Source: Streptomyces sp. CB01249
Lineage (GTDB): Bacteria; Actinomycetota; Actinomycetes; Streptomycetales; Streptomycetaceae
Reading direction: 5' to 3'
DNA length: 64,000 nt
NCBI RefSeq assembly: GCF_001905735.1
Contig: NZ_LISW01000006.1
Location: 317,432-381,431 of the forward strand
Shown: positions 7,622 through 16,595 of the stretch, piece by piece
Position numbering within the stretch: the first letter of the stretch is position 1
Layout: each line of letters starts with the position of its first letter
Notes under the pieces: model-generated
Database searches by the model: none
Told to the model about the DNA's origin: nothing
Seen by the model: the letters and a program-made list of their open reading frames with translations, nothing else
Translations under genes and position numbers: made by a program

Positions 7622-8488
7622 TCAGGACTTTACGGCCCCGGAGAGCAGGTCGAGGCTCCAGAATCGCTGGATGACCAGGAACAGGGCGATCAGCGGGACG
7701 ATCGCGAGCAGCGCTCCCGTGATCACCAGCGTATAGAGGGCCGGGGTGGTGGACCCCTGCTGGAGCAGGGTGAAGAGACCGAGCGTGACCGGGAACTTCT
7801 CGTCGTCACCGAGCATGATGTACGGCAGCAGGAAGTTGTTCCAGATCGCGACGAACTGGAAGAGGAAGACCGTCACCAGGCCCGGCAGCATCATCGGCAG
7901 GGCGATGGTGCGGAAGATCCGCCACTCGCCGCCGCCGTCCATCCGCCCGGCCTCGATCACATCGCCCGGCACGGCCGCCGCCGCGTAGATCCGGGCGAGG
8001 TAGACCCCGTACGGGGAGAGGATCACGGGCAGCATCACCGACAGGTAGGAGTCGGTGAGGTCGGCCTTCGCCATCAGCAGGTACTGCGGCACGGCGAGGA
8101 TCACCGGCGGCATCAGCACCCCGGCGAGCAGGATGTTGAAGATGCTCTCCCGGCCCCGGAAGCGGTACACCGCCAGGGCGTACCCGGAGACCGCCGAGAC
8201 CGCCGTGGACAGCAGCGCGCCCACACCGGCGTACAGCGCCGAGTTGGCCATCCACCGCCAGTACACCCCGTCCCGGTACGCCGACAGGTCGGCGACGTTG
8301 TCCGCGAAGCCGGACCCGGGCAGGAAGGTGAACGTGGAGAACAGCTCGCTGCCGGACTTCGTCGAGGCGACGAGGATCCAGGCGACGGGCAGCAGGCAGT
8401 AGACGGCGCCCAGCAGCAGGGCCGCCGTGGGCACGAGGGCGAACCGGCGACGGGTCGCGGGCGCGGGCCCGGGGTGCGTCGTGGTCAC
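7622..8488 (-). CDS. Sugar ABC transporter permease (MalG/GanQ-like)
   Basis: A 288-residue inner-membrane permease of the carbohydrate uptake type 1 family with about six membrane helices and the EAA loop (DVIEAGRMDGGGEWRIFRTIALPMMLPG) that contacts the ATPase. The GTG start at 8488 overlaps the stop of the upstream permease (GTGA) and has a GGGGGGAT site before it. Together with the second permease and the binding protein it forms an importer for galacto-oligosaccharides. No ATPase gene is present here; in Streptomyces such importers commonly share the MsiK-type ATPase encoded elsewhere. Confidence 0.92.
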   Translation of the reverse strand: MTTTHPGPAPATRRRFALVPTAALLLGAVYCLLPVAWILVASTKSGSELFSTFTFLPGSGFADNVADLSAYRDGVYWRWMANSALYAGVGALLSTAVSAVSGYALAVYRFRGRESIFNILLAGVLMPPVILAVPQYLLMAKADLTDSYLSVMLPVILSPYGVYLARIYAAAAVPGDVIEAGRMDGGGEWRIFRTIALPMMLPGLVTVFLFQFVAIWNNFLLPYIMLGDDEKFPVTLGLFTLLQQGSTTPALYTLVITGALLAIVPLIALFLVIQRFWSLDLLSGAVKS

Positions 8489-9411
8489 TGGGATCCCCCC
8501 TGCTTCGTACGGGAGTTGGCGGCCCGGAGGAATCCGAAGGACAGGGCCAGGGTGACGGCGGCGATGATGACCGCCTGGGCGGCCGCCGCGTAGATGTCGT
8601 TGTTGACGAACGCGTCCTGGTAGACCTTCATCAGCGGACTCCAGGTGGTGGAGAGGGAGTTGGTGAGCGGCTTCAGCGTGGTCGGCTCGTTGAACACCTG
8701 GAGCGTCGCGATGATCGAGAAGAAGAAGGTCAGCACCAGCGAGGGCGCCACCATCGGGATCTTGATCCGGAGCGCGATCTGCAGCTGCGAGCAGCCGTCC
8801 AGGCGGGCCGCCTCGAAGATCTCGGCGGGGATGGCCCGCAGCGAGGTGTAGATCACGATCATGTTGAAGCCGGTGCCGCCCCAGACCGCGATGTTGGCGA
8901 GCGCGCCGTAGAGCGGTCCGCCGTCCAGGAGGTCCGGCGCGGGCAGCCCCGCCTTGTCCAGGACGAAGTGGAACGGGCTGACGTCCGGCAGGTAGAGGAA
9001 GCCCCACATCAGGGCGGCGACCACGCCGGGGATGGCGTACGGGAGGAAGATCGCCAGCCGGGTGAAGCCGCGCAGCCGCAGCCGTTCGGTGTCCAGGAGC
9101 AGCGCGAAGAGCAGGGCCAGCCCGAGCATCACGGGCACGACGATCGCCCCGTAGCCGAGGATGCGCAGCGCGCCGTGCAGCAGCTCGGAGTCGGAGAGCG
9201 CCTCGCGGTAGTTGGCGAAGCCCGCCCAGACCTCCTTGCGCGCGCCCTTGCCGAGCCCCAGTCCGCTGACCTCGGTGCGGCGCAGCGAGAGGTGGACGGC
9301 GTAGCCGATGGGCAGGGCGAAGAAGAGCAGGAACAGCACGGTGGCGGGGATCAGGAAGGCGTACGGGGCGCTCTTGACCCCGTACGGCTTCCGGCGGCGT
9401 GCGCGTGTCAC
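8485..9411 (-). CDS. Sugar ABC transporter permease (MalF/GanP-like)
   Basis: A 308-residue permease starting VTRARRRKPYGVKSAPYAFL with the first membrane helix FLIPATVLFLLFFALPIGYAV, further hydrophobic helices, and the EAA loop IFEAARLDGCSQLQIALRIKIPM. It is the partner of the MalG-type permease and overlaps both neighbours: its GTG overlaps the binding-protein stop, and its stop overlaps the next GTG. This shows tight translational coupling. Role: half of the membrane channel for galactan-derived oligosaccharide uptake, inferred from the flanking GH42 and GH53 enzymes. Confidence 0.92.
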   Translation of the reverse strand: MTRARRRKPYGVKSAPYAFLIPATVLFLLFFALPIGYAVHLSLRRTEVSGLGLGKGARKEVWAGFANYREALSDSELLHGALRILGYGAIVVPVMLGLALLFALLLDTERLRLRGFTRLAIFLPYAIPGVVAALMWGFLYLPDVSPFHFVLDKAGLPAPDLLDGGPLYGALANIAVWGGTGFNMIVIYTSLRAIPAEIFEAARLDGCSQLQIALRIKIPMVAPSLVLTFFFSIIATLQVFNEPTTLKPLTNSLSTTWSPLMKVYQDAFVNNDIYAAAAQAVIIAAVTLALSFGFLRAANSRTKQGGSQ

Positions 9412-10724
9412 TCGGAGACTCCGAAGCCCTGCTTCTTCAGGTCGGCGAGCGTGGCGTCCTGCATCGCGGTCAGGGCTGGGGCGAAGTCGGACCTGCTCTT
9501 GGCGGCCTTGGCGAAGTTGTCCTTGAACGAGGTGTACGCGACGTTCACGTTCGGGCCCCAGGCGGCCGGGGCGGTGCCCTTGGCGATCTTGGCGGCCTCG
9601 GTGTAGAAGTCCGGCTGGCCGGCGAAGTAGGCCGGCGGCTTCGCGAGCGCGCCGCCGGTCTGGGCGGCGGTGGCGGCGGGGTAGATGCCGCTCTCCTTGA
9701 CCAGGGCGGCGAGCGCGGCCGGGTCGGTGTTCAGCCACTTCGCGAAGGCGGCCGCGGCCTCCTTGTGCGGCGAGTCGTTGGTGACTGCGGTGGAGGAGCC
9801 GCCCCAGCTGCCGGTGACGTTCTCGCCGGCGGTCCACTGGGGGAGCGGGGCCATCGCCCACTTGCCCGCGGTGTCGGGGGCCGCGGTGGTCAGGGTGCCG
9901 GGCGCCCAGACCGCGCTGACCCAGGCGATCTGCTTGCCGGTGTTGAGCGCCTTGTTCCAGGCGGGGGTGTACATCGGCTGGTTGTCGATGGCGCCCTCCT
10001 TGACCAGCCCGCCCCAGAAGCTCGCGACCTTCCGGGTGGCCGGGTCGTCGATGGCGACCTTCCACTTGTCGCCGGAGGTGGTCCACCACTGCGCGCCGGC
10101 CTGCTGGGCGAGGCCCGCGAAGAGACCGGAGTCGTTGGAGGAGAAGGTGGTGAGGTCCTTGTCCGGCGCCTTCCGCTTCAGCGCGCGGGCGGTCTCGGCG
10201 AACTCGTCCCAGGTGGTGGGCACCGACAGCCCGTACTTCTCGAACAGGTCCTTGCGGTAGTAGAACATCAGCGGACCGGAGTCCTGCGGCAGCGCGTACA
10301 GGGCGGCCGAGCCCACGGTCGCCTGCTGCCAGACACCCTCGGCGAACTGCTGCTCGACGTCGCCCACCTCGTCGGATATGTCGGCGAGCACGTCGTTGGA
10401 GACCAGTGTGGGCAGCGCCTGGTACTCCGCCTGCACCAGGTCGGGGGCCTTGTGCGCCTTCGCCGCGGTGATGATCTTGGTGACCAGGTCGTCGCCGGAC
10501 GCCTGCTTCTTCACCGTGACCTTGATACCGGCCTTCTTGCCCTCGCCCTTGTTCCAGATGTCCGCGACCTTGTCCAGGCCCGGGGCCCAGGCCCAGTAGG
10601 TGAGCGAGACGGGACCGGACGCGGCCGGTCCTTCGCCGTCGTCGTCCGACGAGCCGCAGCCCGTGAGCAGTGCGGTGGCGGCGAGCGAGGCGGCCGCACA
10701 GGCCGCGACGATGCGGTACTTCAT
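9408..10724 (-). CDS. Sugar-binding lipoprotein of ABC importer
   Basis: A 438-residue extracellular solute-binding protein (family 1). The signal peptide MKYRIVAACAAASLAATALLTGC ends in a lipobox (LLTGC), so Cys23 is lipidated and the protein is membrane-tethered. The mature part has the bilobal pattern (LTYWAWAPGLDKVADIWNKG, then TWDEFAETARALK and GSWGGSSTAVTND). ATG at 10724 has aggggaga upstream; the longer frame would cross the promoter and operator. It is the first gene of the minus-strand operon and probably captures galacto-oligosaccharides released by the GH53 enzyme. Confidence 0.92.
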   Translation of the reverse strand: MKYRIVAACAAASLAATALLTGCGSSDDDGEGPAASGPVSLTYWAWAPGLDKVADIWNKGEGKKAGIKVTVKKQASGDDLVTKIITAAKAHKAPDLVQAEYQALPTLVSNDVLADISDEVGDVEQQFAEGVWQQATVGSAALYALPQDSGPLMFYYRKDLFEKYGLSVPTTWDEFAETARALKRKAPDKDLTTFSSNDSGLFAGLAQQAGAQWWTTSGDKWKVAIDDPATRKVASFWGGLVKEGAIDNQPMYTPAWNKALNTGKQIAWVSAVWAPGTLTTAAPDTAGKWAMAPLPQWTAGENVTGSWGGSSTAVTNDSPHKEAAAAFAKWLNTDPAALAALVKESGIYPAATAAQTGGALAKPPAYFAGQPDFYTEAAKIAKGTAPAAWGPNVNVAYTSFKDNFAKAAKSRSDFAPALTAMQDATLADLKKQGFGVSE

Positions 10725-10770
10725 GGAGGTCTCCCCTGACGAGAAGCGAGGGTGCAGCGCCTGATGTGCG

Positions 10771-10786
10771 CTGTGAGCGTTCACAG
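10771..10786. promoter_or_regulatory. LacI-type operator
   Basis: Near-perfect palindrome ctgtgagcgttcacag (6-bp arms) at the downstream edge of the transporter promoter -10 element. The sequence resembles LacI/GalR-family operators. Its position would block transcription of the transporter operon and could also affect the divergent GH42 gene. The partner is presumed to be the LacI protein at 6546-7580. Confidence 0.65.
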
Positions 10787-10813
10787 TAGAGAAACGAAAC
10801 CGACACTTGTCAA
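10785..10813 (-). promoter_or_regulatory. Promoter of the transporter operon
   Basis: On the minus strand, a perfect -35 TTGACA (10813-10808), 17-base spacer and -10 TCTACT (10790-10785). The -10 overlaps the LacI-type palindrome, giving a simple repression arrangement. Confidence 0.6.
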
Positions 10814-10836
10814 TGGTTGTTGCTGTGCGGTTATGT
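10807..10836 (+). promoter_or_regulatory. Possible promoter of the GH42/GH53 genes
   Basis: -35-like TTGTCA (10807-10812) and -10-like TTATGT (10831-10836) with an 18-base spacer. It overlaps the divergent transporter promoter and sits 70 bases before the GH42 ATG. Weaker than the opposite promoter. Confidence 0.4.
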
Positions 10837-10905
10837 TGGCCCAGCGCCGCCGAGAGAGCGTGTGCACGTTCCCAGTATTTGTAGCAAAGAGCCCAGGAGA
10901 CGCCC

Positions 10906-12951
10906 ATGCCGCACACCCCTCGCGCGACTGTTCCGAAGGGTCTGCACCAGCTGGCCTTCGGCGGCGACTACAACCCCGAGCAGTGGCCCGAGGAGGTCTG
11001 GCACGAGGACATGCGCCTCATGCGGGAGGCCGGCGTCACCATGGTCAGCGTCGGGATCTTCTCCTGGGCCCTGCTGGAACCCGAGCCCGGCCGCTACGAC
11101 TTCGGCTGGCTCGACCGGCTCCTGGACCTGCTGCACGTCAACGGCATCCGCGCCGACCTCGGCACCCCGACCGTCGCCCCGCCCGCCTGGTTCTACCGCG
11201 CGCACCCCGACGCCCTGCCCGTCAGCAGGGACGGGGTCCGTTACGCCTTCGGCTCACGCGGCGCGATCTGTCACAGCCACCCGGACTACCGGGCGGCCGC
11301 GGCCCGCATCACCGAACAGCTCGCCCGCCGGTACGGGAACCACCCGGCGCTCGCCCTGTGGCACGTCCACAACGAGTACGGCGTCCCCGTCAGCGCCTGC
11401 TACTGCGACCACTGCGCCGCCCACTTCCGCCGCTGGCTCACCGCCCGCCACGGCACCGTCGAGGCCGTCAACGAGGCGTGGGGGACCGCCTTCTGGGGCC
11501 AGCGCTACCGCGCCTTCGGCGAGATCGACCCGCCCCGCACCACCCCGACCGTCGGCAACCCCGCCCAGCAGCTGGACTACGCGCGCTTCGCCGACGCCAC
11601 CATGCGGGAGAACTTTTGCGCCGAGCGCGACCTCCTGCACCGGCACGCCCCCGGCATCCCCGTCACCACCAACTTCATGACCGCGCTCAGCCAGTGCGAG
11701 TCCGTGGACTACTGGGCCTGGGGGCGCGAGGTCGACCTCGTCACCAACGACCACTACCTGATCACCGACGGCCGCCGCACCCACGTCAACCTCGCCATGG
11801 CCGCCGACCTCACCCGCTCGGTGGCGGGCGGCGCCCCCTGGCTGCTCCTCGAACACTCCGCGGGCGGCGTCAACTGGCAGCCCCGCAACCCCGCCAAGCG
11901 CCCCGGCGAGATGGCCCGCAACAGCCTCTCCCACGTCGCCCGGGGCTCCGAGGGCGCGATGTTCTTCCAGTGGCGGCAGTCCCGGCGCGGCGCCGAGAAG
12001 TTCCACTCGGCGATGCTCCCGCACGCCGGCACCGACTCCCGGATCTGGCGCGAGGTCTCCCGGCTGGGCGCGGACATCGGCCTGCTGGACGGGATCCGCG
12101 CCACTCGCACCGTCGCCGACGCGGCCATGGTCTGGGACTGGCAGTCCTGGTGGGCGCAGTCCCTGGAGTGGCGGCCCAGCCAGGACCACGACGCCCGCGA
12201 ACGCGCCGACACCTTCTACGCCGCGCTCTACGACCGCCACCTCACCGTCGACTTCGCCCACCCCGAGGCCGACCTCTCCGGCCACCCCCTGGTCGTCGTC
12301 CCGGCCCTCTACCTCGCCACCGAGGAGACCGGCCGCAACCTGCGCCGGTACGTGGAGGGCGGCGGCACCCTCGTCGTCTCGTACTTCTCCGGCATCGTCG
12401 ACGCGAACGACGCCGTGCACCCGGGCGCCTACCCGGGCCCGCTCCGGGACGTGCTGGGGCTGACCGTCGAGGAGTTCGCACCGCTCGCCGAGGGGGAGAC
12501 GGTCCGCCTGATCACCCCCGAGGGAGCCCCGGAGGGCCCGGAGCTCACCGGCGACCTCTGGTCGGACGTGGTCATCCCGCGCGGCGCCGAGACCGTGTGG
12601 TCCTACGCGAACGGCATCCCGGCCGGGCGCCCCGCCGTCACCCGCCACCGCCTCGGCGAGGGCACCGCCTGGTACGTCTCCACCCGGCTGGGCGGCGCGG
12701 ACCTGGACGCCGTCCTCGACCGGGCCTGCGCGGACGCCGGTATCGCGCCCCGGACCTCGCTCCCGTACGACGTCGAGGTCGTCACCCGGACCGGCGAGAG
12801 CGGCACGTACCTCTTCGTCATCAACCACACCGGCGACGAGGCGAAGGTGCCGCTCACCGCCCCCGGCACCGAACTCCTCACCGCCGAGCCCGTCGCGGGC
12901 GAACTCGCCGTCCCGGCGGGAGCCGTCCGCGTCGTCCGGCTCGGTGACTAG
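10906..12951 (+). CDS. GH42 beta-galactosidase, cytoplasmic
   Basis: A 681-residue GH42 beta-galactosidase without signal peptide. The TIM barrel starts LAFGGDYNPEQWPEEVW. The acid/base Glu is at about residue 157 (HVHNEYG) and the nucleophile Glu at about 316 (LEHSAGGVNWQPRN). The Cys cluster ACYCDHC typical of the family's zinc site follows the first Glu. Trimerisation and C-terminal beta domains complete the length. The enzyme would release galactose from imported beta-1,4-galacto-oligosaccharides. ATG at 10906 is preceded by aggaga. The GH53 gene follows after 66 bases, probably in the same transcript. Confidence 0.93.
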   Translation: MPHTPRATVPKGLHQLAFGGDYNPEQWPEEVWHEDMRLMREAGVTMVSVGIFSWALLEPEPGRYDFGWLDRLLDLLHVNGIRADLGTPTVAPPAWFYRAHPDALPVSRDGVRYAFGSRGAICHSHPDYRAAAARITEQLARRYGNHPALALWHVHNEYGVPVSACYCDHCAAHFRRWLTARHGTVEAVNEAWGTAFWGQRYRAFGEIDPPRTTPTVGNPAQQLDYARFADATMRENFCAERDLLHRHAPGIPVTTNFMTALSQCESVDYWAWGREVDLVTNDHYLITDGRRTHVNLAMAADLTRSVAGGAPWLLLEHSAGGVNWQPRNPAKRPGEMARNSLSHVARGSEGAMFFQWRQSRRGAEKFHSAMLPHAGTDSRIWREVSRLGADIGLLDGIRATRTVADAAMVWDWQSWWAQSLEWRPSQDHDARERADTFYAALYDRHLTVDFAHPEADLSGHPLVVVPALYLATEETGRNLRRYVEGGGTLVVSYFSGIVDANDAVHPGAYPGPLRDVLGLTVEEFAPLAEGETVRLITPEGAPEGPELTGDLWSDVVIPRGAETVWSYANGIPAGRPAVTRHRLGEGTAWYVSTRLGGADLDAVLDRACADAGIAPRTSLPYDVEVVTRTGESGTYLFVINHTGDEAKVPLTAPGTELLTAEPVAGELAVPAGAVRVVRLGD

Positions 12952-13017
12952 GGCGCACCACCGCACCACCGCTCCACCCCCAGGCAACTCCCGCGCACGG
13001 CCGAAGGGAAACCGACG

Positions 13018-14577
13018 ATGTACGCAACGAAGCACGGCAGGAAGAGAGCGGCGGCACTGGCCGCCTCGCTCTCCGGACTCCTGCTGGCCGCCCTGCCCGC
13101 CCCGTCCGCCCACGCCGCCACCACCCTTACCGACCCCGGCTTCGAATCGGGCGCCACCGGCTGGTCGACCTACTCGGCGGGCGGGCAGAACGCCGCCTCG
13201 TTCACCGAGGCGGGCGGCCACGGCGGCAGCACCCGGCTCAGCCACTGGTCCGCCTCCGCCTACAAGGTGGAGACGTACCAGTACCTCACCGGCCTCACCG
13301 ACGGCACCTACACCCTGACCGCCTGGGTGCGCTCCGGCGGCGGCCAGAACTCCGCCTACATCGCCCTGCGCAACTGCGGCAGCGCCGAGCAGCGCACGGA
13401 CCTGCCGCCCACCGCCGACGGCGCCTGGATCCGCCTCGTCACCTCCGTGAAGGTGGTCGGCGGTGCCTGCACCATCAGCCTCAACTCCGACGCGCACGCG
13501 GGGGAGTGGGCCAACTTCGACGACATCACCTTCACCCCCGGCTCCACCGGCCTCACGATCAAGGGCGCCGACCTCTCCACCCTCCCGAAGAACGAGGCCC
13601 ACGGCGCCGTCTACCGCTCCGCGAGCAGTACCGCCGGTGACGCGATGGGCCTGCTGAAGTCCGCCGGGATGAACTACGTCCGCCTCAAGGTGTGGGTGAA
13701 CCCGGCCGACGGCTTCAACGACAAGGCCCACGTCCTGGCCATGGCCAAGCGCGCCAAGGCCCTCGGCATGAAGGTGCTGGTCGACTTCCACTACTCCGAC
13801 AGCTGGGCCGACCCCGGCAAGCAGAACAAGCCCGCCGCCTGGTCCGGACACGGCTACGCGCAGCTGCGGACGGACGTCTACAACCACACGTACGACGTGC
13901 TGAACGCGCTCAAGGCACAGGGCACCACCGCCGACATGGTCCAGATCGGCAACGAGATCAACGCCGGGATGCTCTGGCCCGAGGGCTCCACCGACCACTG
14001 GTCCCAGCTCGCCGGACTCCTCACCTCCGGCGCGAACGCGGCCAAGGCCGTCTCCTCCGGTACGCAGGTGGCCCTGCACCTGGCCGAGGGCGGCGACAAC
14101 GCGGGCACCCGCTGGTGGTTCGACAACGCGGTCGCGTACGGCGTGCCCTTCGACGTCGTCGCGCTCTCGTACTACGGCTACTGGCACGGGCCGCTCTCCG
14201 GCCTCCAGGCCAACCTGGACGACGCCGCGGCCCGCTACGGGAAGCCGGTGCTGGTCGCCGAGACCGCCTACGCCCACACCCTCGCGGACGCCGACGGCCT
14301 GGAGAACAACATCGCCACCGCGGACCAGCTGGTCAGCGGCTACCCGGCCACCCCGGCCGGGCAGGCGGCCAACCTCCGGGACGTGCTGAACGTCGTCGAG
14401 GCCGTCCCCGGCGGCCGGGGCCTGGGCGCGGTGTACTGGGAGCCGGCCTGGACCGCCGTCAGCGGCAGCGGCTGGGACCCGGCCGACCCCTCCTCCGGCA
14501 ACGCCTGGGAGAACCAGGCCCTGTTCGGCTACGACCAGAAGCTGCTCCCGGCGGCGGGCTGGTTCTCCCACCGATAG
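13018..14577 (+). CDS. Secreted GH53 endo-beta-1,4-galactanase with N-terminal binding module
   Basis: A 519-residue exported protein. The Sec signal peptide (basic start, hydrophobic core, cleavage after AHA at about residue 33) is followed by a beta-sandwich module (about 37-180, starting TLTDPGFESGATGWS) of carbohydrate-binding type. The GH53 barrel (about 182-510) has an acid/base Glu near 313 (IGNEINAG) and a nucleophile Glu near 415 (VAETAYAHT). GH53 enzymes cut beta-1,4-galactan side chains of pectin outside the cell, feeding the ABC importer and GH42 enzyme here. The binding module's specificity is not determined from sequence. Confidence 0.93.
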   Translation: MYATKHGRKRAAALAASLSGLLLAALPAPSAHAATTLTDPGFESGATGWSTYSAGGQNAASFTEAGGHGGSTRLSHWSASAYKVETYQYLTGLTDGTYTLTAWVRSGGGQNSAYIALRNCGSAEQRTDLPPTADGAWIRLVTSVKVVGGACTISLNSDAHAGEWANFDDITFTPGSTGLTIKGADLSTLPKNEAHGAVYRSASSTAGDAMGLLKSAGMNYVRLKVWVNPADGFNDKAHVLAMAKRAKALGMKVLVDFHYSDSWADPGKQNKPAAWSGHGYAQLRTDVYNHTYDVLNALKAQGTTADMVQIGNEINAGMLWPEGSTDHWSQLAGLLTSGANAAKAVSSGTQVALHLAEGGDNAGTRWWFDNAVAYGVPFDVVALSYYGYWHGPLSGLQANLDDAAARYGKPVLVAETAYAHTLADADGLENNIATADQLVSGYPATPAGQAANLRDVLNVVEAVPGGRGLGAVYWEPAWTAVSGSGWDPADPSSGNAWENQALFGYDQKLLPAAGWFSHR

Positions 14578-14586
14578 CCCGGAGGG

Positions 14587-15597
14587 TCAGGACAAGGGCG
14601 CGCTCCGCCACTTCCACGAGGTGACGCGCTCGCGGCCGGGCAGCTCGCCGCGGCCGGTGGACCAGAGCAGCACGGCCCACCGGTCCTTGTCGTCCGGGGC
14701 GTCGGGGAAGAGCCGGGCCAGCGCCCGGTCGCACAGCCCGGCGGGCGGCTCCCAGGAGACGCCCAGGCCCGACGCGATGTCATGGGCGTGCACCAGGGTC
14801 TCCACGACGCCCATGGCCGCGAAGCCCTCCGGGTCGGAGACCCCGTACCCGTGGTACGAGCGGGTGGCCGGGGACGCCGTACGGACCATCGCGGCCAGCA
14901 GCACGCCGCTCGCCTCCACGGTCTGGAGCAGCCCGGCCACCCCCGCCTCCGGGTCCGCGAAGACCGCGTTCCACGGGCCGCCCTCGCGTCGGGGGGACCA
15001 GTGGTACGGCACCTCGGTCTCCACCGACGGTGTACGCGGGCCCAGTTGGACGGCGTACGCGAACAGGTCGTCGCTCAGGTGCTCCGCGGTCTCCCAGCAG
15101 TCCCACGTCAGCGCCCCGGCCGGGACGCGCCAGTCGGCGGCCGGGGCGGCGGCGAGCGTGTCGACCGTCAGGCGGACCGCCTCGGTCACGTCATCCGCGG
15201 TGACCGGCAGCCGCGTACCGGTGAGCGCCGCCCGCTCCGCCGCGCCGCACTCCACGCAGAACTCGTTGCCCTCCGGGTCGGCGAGGGTCGCCCAGCCCCG
15301 TCCGTTCGGCTTGCGGTGGTCGGCGACCAGGGTGGCGCCGAGGGCCAGCAGCCGTTCGACCTCCTCGTCTCGGTTGCGGTCCTCCGGCTTGATGTCCAGG
15401 TGCACGCGGTTCTTGGTCTGCTTCCTGTCGGGCACGGTGACGAAGAGGAGGGCGGCGCCCGGCGCCTCGACCAGGGCCTCGGGGTCGCCGGGGTGGTCCT
15501 CGTCGGAGAGCGGTGCGCCGAGCACCGCCGACCAGAAGGTGCCCAGGGCGTAGGCGTCGGCGCAGTCGATGGTGATGTGCTGTACGTGGGATGTCAT
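14587..15597 (-). CDS. VOC (glyoxalase-like) and maleylpyruvate-isomerase-like fusion
   Basis: A 336-residue two-domain protein. Residues 1-120 form a vicinal-oxygen-chelate domain (VQHITIDCADAYALGTFWSAVLGAPL, then VHLDIKP and WATLADPEGNEFCV). Residues 130-336 resemble the mycothiol-dependent maleylpyruvate isomerase/DinB-like helical domain (DCWETAEHLSDDLFAYA, VETLVHAHDIASGL with candidate metal His). Function unknown; both halves suggest metal-dependent, possibly thiol-related chemistry. ATG at 15597 was chosen at the conserved VOC start. It is transcribed alone, downstream of and on the same strand as the ectoine operon, with a terminator between. Confidence 0.8.
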   Translation of the reverse strand: MTSHVQHITIDCADAYALGTFWSAVLGAPLSDEDHPGDPEALVEAPGAALLFVTVPDRKQTKNRVHLDIKPEDRNRDEEVERLLALGATLVADHRKPNGRGWATLADPEGNEFCVECGAAERAALTGTRLPVTADDVTEAVRLTVDTLAAAPAADWRVPAGALTWDCWETAEHLSDDLFAYAVQLGPRTPSVETEVPYHWSPRREGGPWNAVFADPEAGVAGLLQTVEASGVLLAAMVRTASPATRSYHGYGVSDPEGFAAMGVVETLVHAHDIASGLGVSWEPPAGLCDRALARLFPDAPDDKDRWAVLLWSTGRGELPGRERVTSWKWRSAPLS

Positions 15598-15644
15598 GCG
15601 CTCACTGTTCCCGCCGGTCCCGCCCCGGTCCACCGAGATATGCC

Positions 15645-15680
15645 GGAGGGGGTGGCACGGGAATCCGTACCACCCCCTCC
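15645..15680 (-). terminator. Terminator of the ectABCD operon
   Basis: A 16-position stem with one mismatch (ggagggggtggcacgg / ccgtaccaccccctcc) and a 4-base loop, 16 bases after the ectD stop. The strongest hairpin in this part of the window. Confidence 0.75.
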
Positions 15681-15696
15681 AAGGCCCTGCCGGGGC

Positions 15697-16590
15697 CTAC
15701 TTCACCGGGGTGAAGTCGCGCGCCCCGATGAACTCCGGGCGGCGGACCGGCGCCGCGAACGGCTCCTGCGCGGTGTTCTCCACGCTGTTGAACACGATGA
15801 ACACGTTGCTGCGCGGGTACGGCGTGATGTTGTCGCCCGAGCCGTGCATCGCGTTGCAGTCGAACCAGGTCGCCGAACCGGCCTTGCCCGTGAAGAGCCT
15901 GATGCCGTGCCGGTCGGCCATCTTCGTCAGCGCTTCGTCGGACGGGGTGCCGGCGTCCTGCATCTGGAGCGACTTCTTGTAGTTGTCCTTCGGCGTCTCA
16001 CCCGCGCAGCCGAGGAACGACTTGTGCGAGCCGGGCATGATCATCAGCCCGCCGTTGGTGTCGTAGTTCTCGGTCAGCGCGATCGACACGGACACCGTCC
16101 GCATGTTCGGCAGACCGTCCTCCGCGTGCCAGGTCTCGAAGTCCGAGTGCCAGTAGAACCCCGAAGCCCCGAACCCGGGCTTGACGTTGATCCGCGACTG
16201 GTGGACGTAGACGTCCGAACCGAGGATCTGGCGGGCCCGGCCCACCACCCGCTCGTCGGCGACCAGCCGGGCGAAGACCTCGCTGATCCGGTGGACCTCG
16301 AAGACCGACCGTACGGACTGCGACTTCGGTTCGATGATGGAGCGCTCGTCGGCGCGGACGGCCGGGTCGGCGATCAGCCGTTCCAGCTCGGCGTGGTAGC
16401 CGGCCACCTCGTCCGGGGTGATCAGCTGCTCGACGGGCAGGAAGCCGTCGTGCTCGTAGCCCTGGAGCTCCTTGGCGCTGATCGGACCCGGTGCGCCCGG
16501 CGCGGACCAGATGACCGGGTCCTGGCGGGGAGTGGTCATCTCGGCGGCGCCGCGCGAGGGGTACAGGTCGGTGCGTACGTCGGTGGTCAT
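15697..16590 (-). CDS. ectD: Ectoine 5-hydroxylase EctD
   Basis: A 297-residue Fe(II)/2-oxoglutarate dioxygenase that converts ectoine to 5-hydroxyectoine. The iron ligands are visible: His148 and Asp150 in FYWHSDFETWH, and distal His249 in NAMHGSGDN. Other EctD hallmarks are IEPKSQSVRSVFEVH, YVHQSRINVKPGF and GLMIMPGSHKSFLGC. Length matches the family. It starts 5 bases after the ectC stop and is the last gene of ectABCD. Hydroxyectoine protects against osmotic and heat stress. Confidence 0.97.
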   Translation of the reverse strand: MTTDVRTDLYPSRGAAEMTTPRQDPVIWSAPGAPGPISAKELQGYEHDGFLPVEQLITPDEVAGYHAELERLIADPAVRADERSIIEPKSQSVRSVFEVHRISEVFARLVADERVVGRARQILGSDVYVHQSRINVKPGFGASGFYWHSDFETWHAEDGLPNMRTVSVSIALTENYDTNGGLMIMPGSHKSFLGCAGETPKDNYKKSLQMQDAGTPSDEALTKMADRHGIRLFTGKAGSATWFDCNAMHGSGDNITPYPRSNVFIVFNSVENTAQEPFAAPVRRPEFIGARDFTPVK

Positions 16591-16595
16591 GGGGT

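Noticed and set aside
11254..14571. A 1105-codon open frame on the minus strand opposite the GH42 and GH53 genes
   Set aside because: It is antisense to two well-supported enzymes; long antisense frames are expected at this GC content. The product is low-complexity Gly/Val/Arg/Ala with no domain.
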